Shown piece by piece: positions 1-5,490 of a stretch of 5,490 nucleotides of DNA. The notes below the pieces were generated by a model. That model made no database searches. It was not told where the DNA came from and worked only from the letters and a program-made list of their open reading frames with translations. The stretch spans positions 1 through 5,490 of the forward strand of contig RFPQ01000063.1 of assembly GCA_009926035.1 (NCBI GenBank), read 5' to 3'. Within the stretch, counting starts at the first letter, position 1, and the number at the start of each line of letters is the position of its first letter. The translations under genes were made by a program, and so were the position numbers. The DNA comes from Betaproteobacteria bacterium (GTDB lineage: Bacteria; Pseudomonadota; Gammaproteobacteria; Burkholderiales; Methylophilaceae).

Positions 1-241
1 CACCCTGTTGGGAAAGTAATTTAAACATTTTTTCATGTATAAGATTGAGCGTAGATACGTCAAAGAGACCTCGGCTAATTCCTGATTGATTGGTGGCTAT
101 GACAACTTTAAAGCCAGATTGGTTTAAAAGCGCAATTGACTCTAGGCTGTCTTGAATAGGGATCCATTCATTAGGCGTTTTAATAAAATTTACGCTGTCT
201 TCATTGATTACGCCATCTCTATCTAAAATGACTAATTTCAT
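1..241 (-). CDS. gmhB: D-glycero-beta-D-manno-heptose 1,7-bisphosphate 7-phosphatase, N-terminal part (3' end outside window)
   Basis: The frame runs from ATG at 241-239 to the window edge, giving 80 complete codons. The protein begins MKLVILDRDGVINED, the HAD-superfamily motif I of GmhB and histidinol-phosphatase-type enzymes; D7 and D9 are the predicted nucleophile and acid/base. Motif II follows as TNQSGISRG at about residues 50-58, which is typical of GmhB. The family removes the 7-phosphate from heptose 1,7-bisphosphate in the cytoplasm, a step towards ADP-heptose for the LPS inner core. The start lies 3 nt after the glyS stop, with no clear Shine-Dalgarno sequence, so translation probably depends on coupling to glyS. 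The zinc-binding loop and the motif III Lys/Asp region would lie beyond the window. The closely related histidinol-phosphatase domain of HisB is the main alternative, but the glyS neighbour favours gmhB. Confidence 0.9.
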   Translation of the reverse strand, partial: MKLVILDRDGVINEDSVNFIKTPNEWIPIQDSLESIALLNQSGFKVVIATNQSGISRGLFDVSTLNLIHEKMFKLLSQQG

Positions 242-244
242 AAT

Positions 245-2344
245 TTAGGATGAGAGTTTAGATAAGTCAGCAACTAAATTCATTGCTGAATAGAGTTTTT
301 CGAGAAGGGCAAGTCGATTCATCTTAAGTGATTCATCTTCTGCATTTACCATGACATCATTAAAAAACTGATCAATGGGATTTTTGAGTTTGCAAAGTAA
401 TTTTAATGAGCCTGAATAATTTTTTGTTAGATATTCTTTTCTGGCTTCAGCATCTACCAAATCTAATGTTTTATATAAATTAACTTCTGCCACGTCTTTA
501 AGTAAAGCCTGATTAACTTTTAATGTGGATTTCAAATCTGCTTTTTTAAGAATATTTCCAACTCTTTTGTTAGCTGATGCTAAATTTTTAGACTCAGGAA
601 GCTGAGAAAATTCTTTAATTGCATTTAATCTTTTAGGTATCTCACTAATCAATCCTGAGTCAATCGTGAGGACGGATTCGATATCAAGCGCAGCATAACC
701 TTGATCTTTGAAAAAATTGGAGATTCGATCGAAGATAAAAGAATTAAGATCTTTAGATTCCGTTAATTTGGTGGCCTGAATAGAATCAGAAATAGTTGTA
801 TTTAAATTTAGGTCGATATTTTTTTCGGTAAGAATACGGATGATTCCTATAACTTGCCGTCTCAACGCAAAAGGATCTTTGTCGCCTGTCGGTTTTTCAC
901 CAATACTAAATAAACCTATTAAGGTTTCAATTTTGTCAGCAATCGCGACGATATCTCCTACCATGTTTCTTGGAAGTGTATCGCCAGAAAATCTTGGTCT
1001 GTAATGATCTTCAATAGCAAACGCCACTTCTTCTGAAATTTTTTCATTTAGTGCGTAATATCTGCCCATAATGCCTTGGAGTTCAGGGAACTCACCTACC
1101 ATATTAGAAGATAAATCAGCTTTAGATAAATCGGATGCAAGCATTACATCTTCAAGCAATTTAGGTTGATTTAAATTTTTTACGATCAGAGACGCGATTA
1201 TTTTAACTCTTTCGGCCCTCTCAGATTGGGTGCCAAGTTTATTGTGATACACAATATGTTGAAGTTGTGAGAGGTAATCTTTAAGAGGCTTTTTCTTGTC
1301 TTGGGTATAAAAAAATTCTGCATCCGATAGTCTTGGCCTGATCACTTTTTCATTGCCTTGAATGATGAGAGTTGAATTTTTTGGGGATATATTTGAAACA
1401 ATTAAAAATTGATTTGCTAGTTTCTTGTTTTTATCAATTAAGGGGAAGTATTTTTGATTAGACTTCATAGTTAAAATAAGACACTCTTGAGGTACCTCAA
1501 GAAACTTCGATTCAAATTCTCCCACTAAAATATTTGGATATTCAACAAGCGATGTAACCTCTTCAAGAAGATCCTCATCGTTGATAGGGGTAAGCTGATT
1601 TGAGAGGCTAGCAGCTTTATTATCTAATTCATTTTTGATTAGCCCTTTTCTTTCATCGAAAGATACAATGACATTGCCTTCAGTTTTCATTTGTTCTTTG
1701 TATTGATCAGCATGTTGAATCTCAATCATTTCTTTTTGTGATTCAAAGCGATGACCCAATGTTCTTCGATTAGATTCGATACCTAAAATATTTGTTTTGA
1801 TAATGTTGGCACCGTGAAGAATAATTAGTCCATGGACTGGCCTTACAAAATTAACAGTAGTCCATCCATCCGAAAGTTGATACGACATCATTTTTTTAAT
1901 TGGTAAACGTATCAAGCTTGATGAAATGCATTCAGCAATAATATCTTTTAGTTTTGCTCCTTCTACATCTTTATCAACATATAAAACTTCACTATTATTT
2001 TCATTTTTTTTAGCGATCTGATTTATAGCTTTTTCATCCAAACCAATTACATGCAATTTTTTTAATAAAGCTTCCGTTGGTTTACCTGACACATCAAATC
2101 CAACTGATGCTGGCATTAATTTGATAGATGTATTTTGATTCTCAGCTTCGTCTTTAACATCTTTTAAATATATACCGATTCTTCTTGGCGTAGAAAAAAT
2201 CGAATCTTCAGATGTTTCATTTGCAAGATGATGTTTTATAAGAAATTCTTTGACACTTTTTGCAAATGCAATGCCAAGTTGTTTTTGTGATTTTGGGGGT
2301 AACTCCTCCGTTAAAAGCTCTATAAGTAAATTATCTAGCTTCAC
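245..2344 (-). CDS. glyS: Glycine--tRNA ligase beta subunit
   Basis: The 699-residue product matches the usual length of bacterial GlyS (E. coli 689). GlyS is the large tRNA-binding subunit of the cytoplasmic alpha2beta2 glycyl-tRNA synthetase, which charges tRNA-Gly with glycine using ATP. Recognisable family segments, in order, are ELLTEELPP (9-17), TPRRI (52-56), TLGHRF (195-200), [11 protein letters not shown] (336-346), [17 protein letters not shown] (408-424), DKDPFALRR (488-496), and the C-terminal [12 protein letters not shown] (660-671) followed by NRLALL. The region from about 330 to 500 corresponds to the HD-like core. The stretch from about 530 to the end corresponds to the DALR-type anticodon-binding domain. 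No internal stop or frameshift is seen. The start is GTG at 2344-2342, overlapping the glyQ stop as GTGA. With no Shine-Dalgarno sequence evident, translation is probably coupled to glyQ. The stop is TAA at 247-245. Confidence 0.97.
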   Translation of the reverse strand: MKLDNLLIELLTEELPPKSQKQLGIAFAKSVKEFLIKHHLANETSEDSIFSTPRRIGIYLKDVKDEAENQNTSIKLMPASVGFDVSGKPTEALLKKLHVIGLDEKAINQIAKKNENNSEVLYVDKDVEGAKLKDIIAECISSSLIRLPIKKMMSYQLSDGWTTVNFVRPVHGLIILHGANIIKTNILGIESNRRTLGHRFESQKEMIEIQHADQYKEQMKTEGNVIVSFDERKGLIKNELDNKAASLSNQLTPINDEDLLEEVTSLVEYPNILVGEFESKFLEVPQECLILTMKSNQKYFPLIDKNKKLANQFLIVSNISPKNSTLIIQGNEKVIRPRLSDAEFFYTQDKKKPLKDYLSQLQHIVYHNKLGTQSERAERVKIIASLIVKNLNQPKLLEDVMLASDLSKADLSSNMVGEFPELQGIMGRYYALNEKISEEVAFAIEDHYRPRFSGDTLPRNMVGDIVAIADKIETLIGLFSIGEKPTGDKDPFALRRQVIGIIRILTEKNIDLNLNTTISDSIQATKLTESKDLNSFIFDRISNFFKDQGYAALDIESVLTIDSGLISEIPKRLNAIKEFSQLPESKNLASANKRVGNILKKADLKSTLKVNQALLKDVAEVNLYKTLDLVDAEARKEYLTKNYSGSLKLLCKLKNPIDQFFNDVMVNAEDESLKMNRLALLEKLYSAMNLVADLSKLSS

Positions 2345-3270
2345 GATTTAATTGTCTTTTTTGCATTAAGTTGATCAATGATTTCTTTTGCATGATTTTT
2401 ATCAGCCAATGGAAAGCCTAAATTTGCCCGACTTTGAAGGTAACTATTCGCAACATTTCTAGCTAAATTTCTAATGCGACCAATATATTCTGCTCTTTCG
2501 GTGATGCTAATAGAGCCTCTTGCATCTAAAAGATTGAAAGAATGAGCTGCTTTTAAAACTTGTTCATATGCGGGAAGAGCTAAGCGCTCAGTCATGAGAT
2601 GGTTGGCTTCTTTTTCATGTGCAGTAAACGCTTGAAATAGAAAGTCACCGTCACTGTGTTCAAAGTTATATGCGCTTTGTTCAATTTCGTTTTGAAGATA
2701 GACATCACCATATTTTAAATTGTTGGTCCAAGTGAGGTCATAAACGTTGTCAACTCCTTGAATATACATTGCAAGCCTTTCGAGCCCGTAAGTTATTTCT
2801 CCCGTGATTGGTTTGCAGTCAATACCGCCTACTTGTTGAAAATAAGTGAATTGAGTAATTTCCATTCCATTGAGCCAAACTTCCCAACCTAACCCCCAAG
2901 CGCCAAGGGTTGGGTTTTCCCAATCATCTTCAACAAAGCGAATATCATTTTCCTTAAGATTAAACCCGAGCGCTTTGAGTGAGCCCAAATAAAGCTCTAA
3001 GATATCCAATGGGGAAGGCTTCAGAACAACCTGTAATTGATAATAGTGTTGAAGTCTATTTGGATTTTTACCATAGCGCCCATCTTTTGGACGTCGACTT
3101 GGTTGGACATAAGTTGCCTTCCAAGGCTCGGGTCCGAGCGACCTCAAAAAAGTTGCTGTGTGTGAAGTGCCTGCGCCAACTTCCATATCGTATGGTTGAA
3201 GAATAGCGCATCCTTGGTTAGCCCAATAATTTTGAAGTTTGAGAATGATGTCTTGGAAGGTTAATTGCAT
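2341..3270 (-). CDS. glyQ: Glycine--tRNA ligase alpha subunit
   Basis: The 309-residue product is close to the family length (E. coli 303) and highly conserved by eye. GlyQ is the class II catalytic subunit that forms glycyl-adenylate and, together with GlyS, aminoacylates tRNA-Gly in the cytoplasm. Visible family segments are [21 protein letters not shown] (starting at 29), YVQPSRRP (54-61), [17 protein letters not shown] (64-80), the [20 protein letters not shown] block (113-132), the class II motif 3 region [16 protein letters not shown] (159-174), and [20 protein letters not shown] (starting at 232). Start is ATG at 3270-3268, 27 nt after the lnt stop, with only a weak AGAG-type purine stretch upstream. 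The start gives the expected N-terminus ([16 protein letters not shown]). The stop TGA at 2343-2341 overlaps the GTG start of glyS. The split alphabeta form is typical of most proteobacteria, unlike the single-chain archaeal/eukaryotic-type GlyRS. Confidence 0.98.
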   Translation of the reverse strand: MQLTFQDIILKLQNYWANQGCAILQPYDMEVGAGTSHTATFLRSLGPEPWKATYVQPSRRPKDGRYGKNPNRLQHYYQLQVVLKPSPLDILELYLGSLKALGFNLKENDIRFVEDDWENPTLGAWGLGWEVWLNGMEITQFTYFQQVGGIDCKPITGEITYGLERLAMYIQGVDNVYDLTWTNNLKYGDVYLQNEIEQSAYNFEHSDGDFLFQAFTAHEKEANHLMTERLALPAYEQVLKAAHSFNLLDARGSISITERAEYIGRIRNLARNVANSYLQSRANLGFPLADKNHAKEIIDQLNAKKTIKS

Positions 3271-3297
3271 AATGAATTGGTCTCTAATTCAAGCATT

Positions 3298-3723
3298 CTA
3301 CTTCTTTTTCAATATCCATAAAAGTTTTGAATGCCTCATAAACCAACCAAGAAGCGCAATGAAACATAAAGAAATAATAGGCCAATTACCCAGCAAAACA
3401 TATGGCGTTGCATTTTTGAATCCTTGCACGGAGCCTTCGAGAACATCTTCAGTAAATTCGGGCAGTGTTTTTATAAGGATTCCATGCTCATCAATAATCG
3501 CTGTGGCGCCAGTGTTTGTGGAGCGAATAACCATTCTGCCTGTCTCTATAGCTCTTGCTTGAGAAAATTGTAAGTGCTGGTAAGCAGCAATAGATCTTCC
3601 ATACCATGCATCATTACTTACATTAGCTATAAGTGTTGCAGAGGGGAGGGCTTGAATAATTTCTTCACCAAACACATCTTCATAACAAATATTAAATGCA
3701 ATTTTTTGATTCCCAATAGCCAT
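3298..3723 (-). CDS. lnt: Lnt C-terminal fragment: nucleophile half of nitrilase domain and last membrane helix
   Basis: The open frame extends upstream to about 3744 and contains an internal ATG at 3723. From that ATG it gives 141 residues. AFNICYED places the predicted catalytic Cys at residue 13 of the fragment (E. coli C387). SNDAWYG (36-42), IRSTNTG (66-72) and TPYVLLGNWP (106-115) are further Lnt signatures. A hydrophobic helix at about 109-128 is the final membrane segment, followed by a basic tail ending in KKK. The family-like residues GSVHQAP lie just upstream of ATG 3723, which indicates that this ATG is an internal Met and not an evolved start. The nearest purine-rich stretch (GAGG, around 3746-3743) is about 19 nt from the ATG, too far for a normal ribosome site. 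Whether this fragment is translated on its own is doubtful. The stop is TAG at 3300-3298, 27 nt before glyQ. Confidence 0.75.
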   Translation of the reverse strand: MAIGNQKIAFNICYEDVFGEEIIQALPSATLIANVSNDAWYGRSIAAYQHLQFSQARAIETGRMVIRSTNTGATAIIDEHGILIKTLPEFTEDVLEGSVQGFKNATPYVLLGNWPIISLCFIALLGWFMRHSKLLWILKKK

Positions 3724-4783
3724 AGGCGCTTGGTGGACGCTGCCTCATAGGCATATTGAGATAATGTGTATAAATGTATTGAAAAATAAATTTTAAGGGT
3801 ATGAATTCACCAAATGGTACTAAATGTGATTTACGATAAACTTGAGTTGAATCATTTTTTAAATTTAATACAACATTAAAATATTTTGTGTCTTGGCGCT
3901 CAATCACACCCATAAGAATATGGCTTTGTTGTTTTGAAGCATGCCTTAAAATAGATTCTTTAAATGTCGTAGGGATATATTCCAGGAGAAGTGGCAAAGC
4001 AGTTTCTGGAAGAAGAATAATCTCACCTTTTGTTTTTTGAATAAGCGCTTGATACGTATTTAATGTTTGTGAAATAGTCTCTTTTTGCCATTTAATATCT
4101 TGAGCAATATTTCCTTGAATAAGTGACACGGTTACAGGCTCGCCGATACGATCAGTCCATTCAATATTTTTAAGGAGTTGACCTGATAGCAATACGAAAC
4201 CTATTGCGCTAAGTTTTAAGAGTTGTGAATGTTTGTTTTTATCACGCAAAACTAGACTAAGTATTAAAGCCAGTAAAGTGACTATGAAGGTTACTCCGTA
4301 AATACCTATGACTGGTAAGAATCCAACAAGAGGGCTTGAAGGTACTTGTGAATAACCCATTGTGAGCCATGGAAATCCAGTTAAAAACCAGCCTCTAATC
4401 CATTCAAATAATGTCCATATAAATGGAATCAAAAAAAAGTTCGATTTTCGATGTGAAGAAAGCCATCCAACAATGCCAATAAAAAAAGCTAAGAAGAGGC
4501 AGAATAAAAAAGTACTTAAGTGCGCTAACCATGCAGGCATGCCACCATATAAATTGAGGCTTATGTAAATCCATGAGATACCAAAGCAAAATAAACCTAA
4601 CCCAAAAAAAAGCCCTGATAGAAAACCCCATCTTGCATGATTTAATTTGTACCAAATGTAAAAAAGACCGCTCAGAGAAATCAGCGAAATAGAATGATAG
4701 TTAAAAGGGGCAAAACTCAGAACTGAAAGCGCTCCGAGCAAAAAAGAAATGGCTATATAAAGGAATTGGTAGTGTTTATTCAA
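3692..4783 (-). CDS. lnt: Lnt N-terminal fragment: membrane domain and first part of nitrilase domain
   Basis: This 363-residue frame has about seven hydrophobic segments within residues 8-205, including WIYISLNLYGGMPAWLA and the FEWIRGWFLTGFPWLTMGYSQ region typical of Lnt. The nitrilase (carbon-nitrogen hydrolase) domain begins around VTVSLIQGNIAQDIKW (217-232). LPETALP places the predicted catalytic Glu at 260, and YRKSHLVPFGEF places the predicted catalytic Lys at 318; the E. coli equivalents are E267 and K335. The residues after M346 (RQRPPSAYGYWESKNCI) are out-of-frame read-through and not Lnt sequence. Start is TTG at 4783-4781. An in-frame TAA lies six codons upstream with no ATG or GTG between, and ATT at 4786 is the only other near-cognate candidate besides ACG. 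No Shine-Dalgarno sequence is seen. The N-terminus from TTG resembles that of E. coli Lnt. As a separate protein it lacks the nucleophile and should be inactive. Confidence 0.8.
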   Translation of the reverse strand: MNKHYQFLYIAISFLLGALSVLSFAPFNYHSISLISLSGLFYIWYKLNHARWGFLSGLFFGLGLFCFGISWIYISLNLYGGMPAWLAHLSTFLFCLFLAFFIGIVGWLSSHRKSNFFLIPFIWTLFEWIRGWFLTGFPWLTMGYSQVPSSPLVGFLPVIGIYGVTFIVTLLALILSLVLRDKNKHSQLLKLSAIGFVLLSGQLLKNIEWTDRIGEPVTVSLIQGNIAQDIKWQKETISQTLNTYQALIQKTKGEIILLPETALPLLLEYIPTTFKESILRHASKQQSHILMGVIERQDTKYFNVVLNLKNDSTQVYRKSHLVPFGEFIPLKFIFQYIYTHYLNMPMRQRPPSAYGYWESKNCI

Positions 4784-4828
4784 AATACAAAAAGCCGTTT
4801 AAGACAATTGTACTGAATTATGGACAAT

Positions 4829-4854
4829 AAAGCCTTAAAAGTAATTAAGGCTTT
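4829..4854 (-). terminator. Perfect 10-bp hairpin at the end of the small periplasmic-protein gene; possible weak terminator or attenuator
   Basis: Arms AAAGCCTTAA (4829-4838) and TTAAGGCTTT (4845-4854) pair perfectly around a 6-nt loop. On the minus strand the 5' arm contains the last Pro codon and the TAA stop of the upstream gene. The 3' arm ends in CTTT and is followed by ATTGTCC. The stem has only three G-C pairs and a short U tract, so strong intrinsic termination is not expected. Partial termination or protection of an upstream mRNA 3' end is plausible. Confidence 0.45.
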
Positions 4855-5213
4855 TGAATTTTATATGTTTGGGAAGGGTTGGTTGAAGGTTCGCCATTAT
4901 TATTTTTAAAAACAACAGTCTCAACAAACTCATCTATAAAATCTAATTCTGTTGTTGGGTAATAGCTCCCATTTTCCGAAGTATTGATATGATGATATTG
5001 CCAAACCGATCCTACTACTTGATCAGACGATTTAATTTTAATATCCTCCTTGGAGGCCGGCTCCCCAAGAGCTTTTAAGATTTCATCTTTGTTAAAACGA
5101 CTGATAGCCTCGATAAAGGATTTTTCGTCTACTGGAAGACTGCTTTTATCATTTTCGTTAGCGAATAGGTGTGGAGATAAAATTAAAAGGATAGCTAAAA
5201 ATTGTTTTTTCAT
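4845..5213 (-). CDS. Small secreted (periplasmic) protein, possibly BamE/SmpA-OmlA-like
   Basis: The 122-residue product begins with a Sec-type signal peptide: basic MKK, a hydrophobic core (about residues 5-13) and a likely cleavage after LFA at residue 18. There is no Cys in the lipobox position or anywhere else, so it should be a soluble periplasmic protein and not a lipoprotein. The mature part has a helix-like FNKDEILKALGEP (40-52), then VWQYHHI (70-76) and TTELDFIDEFVETVVF (87-102). This order (helix ending in LG-P, then W-x-Y, then L-x-F-x-D/N) resembles the BamE/SmpA-OmlA fold of outer-membrane assembly lipoproteins. That resemblance is by eye only and no function is assigned. ATG at 5213-5211 is supported by an AGGAG ribosome site 6 nt upstream and by the signal peptide. 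It lies 52 nt after corC and 61 nt before lnt. Confidence 0.8.
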   Translation of the reverse strand: MKKQFLAILLILSPHLFANENDKSSLPVDEKSFIEAISRFNKDEILKALGEPASKEDIKIKSSDQVVGSVWQYHHINTSENGSYYPTTELDFIDEFVETVVFKNNNGEPSTNPSQTYKIQKP

Positions 5214-5219
5214 TAAGGA

Positions 5220-5224
5220 CTCCT
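5220..5224 (-). promoter_or_regulatory. Ribosome binding site AGGAG
   Basis: AGGAG on the minus strand stands 6 nt before the ATG at 5213 and fixes the start of the small secreted protein. It is the only strong Shine-Dalgarno match in the window. The starts of lnt, glyQ, glyS and gmhB show weak or no match. Confidence 0.8.
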
Positions 5225-5265
5225 AAAAGTAATAGGAAAAAGAATAAGTCGATTAGTTCAAAAAA

Positions 5266-5490
5266 TTACACGTTATTCCCAGGAGTGTCAATTTCAAGAA
5301 GGATAGAATAGAGTTTGCGACTATCAGCTCTTAAAACTGTAATTTTGAATCCCTGAAAAGTAATTTTTTCATCTCGTTTTGGCAGGTGACCAAATGCATG
5401 AATAATTAAGCCGCCGATAGTTGAAAATTCCTCATTACTAAAGGCCACTTTAAAAAATTCATTAAAGTCTTCAATTTCAGTTGATGCTTT
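5266..5490 (-). CDS. corC: CorC/YbeX family protein (CBS-domain, magnesium/cobalt efflux-associated), C-terminal end only
   Basis: The frame is open from the window edge to TAA at 5268-5266, giving 74 codons. The sequence contains IEDFNEFF, then FSTIGGLIIHAFGHLPKR, then FKITVLRADSRKLYSILLEI. This is the hallmark of the CorC_HlyC C-terminal domain that follows a pair of CBS domains. The CBS domains themselves would lie outside the window. In Enterobacteriaceae the protein (YbeX/CorC) has been linked to magnesium/cobalt efflux and more recently to ribosome and rRNA metabolism; its biochemical role remains unsettled. It sits upstream of lnt, as in many proteobacteria, though here one gene intervenes. 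A GTG at 5448 within this frame is an internal Val codon, since the family-like sequence continues upstream of it. Confidence 0.9.
   Translation of the reverse strand, partial: KASTEIEDFNEFFKVAFSNEEFSTIGGLIIHAFGHLPKRDEKITFQGFKITVLRADSRKLYSILLEIDTPGNNV

Larger units (their letters stand above)
3298..4783 (-). pseudogene. lnt: Apolipoprotein N-acyltransferase, frameshifted (two-fragment gene)
   Basis: Lnt is an inner-membrane enzyme that transfers a third acyl chain from a phospholipid to the N-terminal Cys of diacyl apolipoproteins, the last step of lipoprotein maturation. The two adjacent minus-strand reading frames match consecutive parts of one Lnt. The first carries the N-terminal membrane domain and the Glu and Lys of the nitrilase-type triad; the second carries the Cys and the last membrane helix. 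The frames switch at about 3745, where frame 1 reads LNMPM and the continuation GSVHQAPMAIG is in the other frame. Joined, the protein would be about 495 residues, or about 500 with the apparent missing segment (E. coli 512). No slippery heptamer is visible at the junction, so programmed frameshifting is not supported. It is either a true lesion, a strain variant or a sequence/assembly error. Its position between corC and glyQ is the normal operon place, so this is the resident copy and not a stray fragment. Confidence 0.85.

Noticed and set aside
2979..3206. Plus-strand open frame of 75 codons inside glyQ
   Set aside because: It lies wholly antisense to strongly conserved glyQ and its product has no recognisable motif; it is a shadow frame.
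3239..3562. Plus-strand open frame of 107 codons across the lnt/glyQ boundary
   Set aside because: It is antisense to the Lnt C-terminal part, which carries the SNDAW and STNTG signatures. It has no ribosome site or recognisable domain.
3715..3750. Programmed ribosomal frameshift joining the two lnt fragments
   Set aside because: No slippery heptamer is present at the junction (ATGAGGCAGC), and conserved residues are missing there. A frame change alone would not restore the family sequence.
4362..4655. Plus- and minus-strand short frames inside the lnt membrane domain
   Set aside because: Hydrophobic, low-complexity shadows of the Lnt frame, with no independent support.
4803..4828. Palindrome ACAATTGT and a repeated GACAAT about 20 bp apart before lnt, as a possible operator
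   Set aside because: Too short in AT-rich sequence to separate from chance, and no convincing -35/-10 pair accompanies it.
1..5490. Defence system, mobile element, CRISPR or other new multi-gene system
   Set aside because: All genes but the small periplasmic one belong to a standard housekeeping/envelope cluster. No repeats, integrase, transposase or foreign-looking composition was seen.

Overview
The window is an AT-rich stretch from a Gram-negative proteobacterium. All recognisable genes lie on the minus strand, packed head to tail. Read in the direction of transcription (right to left), the order is corC (3' end only), a small secreted protein with a BamE-like pattern, lnt (broken), glyQ, glyS and gmhB (5' end only). 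From general knowledge, the corC-lnt-glyQ-glyS-gmhB order is typical of betaproteobacteria. The low GC, short spacers and protein sequences suggest a streamlined freshwater or marine member of the Methylophilaceae (OM43 / 'Ca. Methylopumilus' type). That placement is an inference and no database search was made.

Region by region. Positions 5490-5266 hold the last 74 codons of corC. Positions 5213-4845 encode a 122-residue periplasmic protein with a clear signal peptide and the only strong Shine-Dalgarno sequence in the window. A 10-bp perfect hairpin (4829-4854) starts inside its last codons. Positions 4783-3298 carry lnt, apolipoprotein N-acyltransferase, which starts at a TTG codon and is split by a frameshift at about 3745. 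Positions 3270-2341 are glyQ and 2344-245 are glyS, the two subunits of the alpha2beta2 glycyl-tRNA synthetase, overlapping by 4 nt. Positions 241-1 are the first 80 codons of gmhB.

The genes mix translation (glyQS) with envelope construction: Lnt finishes lipoprotein acylation, GmhB makes the heptose precursor of the LPS core, and the small protein is exported to the periplasm. Tight spacing suggests one co-transcribed unit, with a possible weak termination or attenuation point before lnt.

The most notable feature is lnt. The predicted catalytic Glu and Lys are on one side of the frameshift and the catalytic Cys is on the other. Alignment by eye to the E. coli protein suggests a deletion of about 14 nt that removed a conserved five-residue segment. 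No mobile element, CRISPR array, tRNA, rRNA or obviously new multi-gene system is visible. There is no gene-free stretch longer than about 61 bases.
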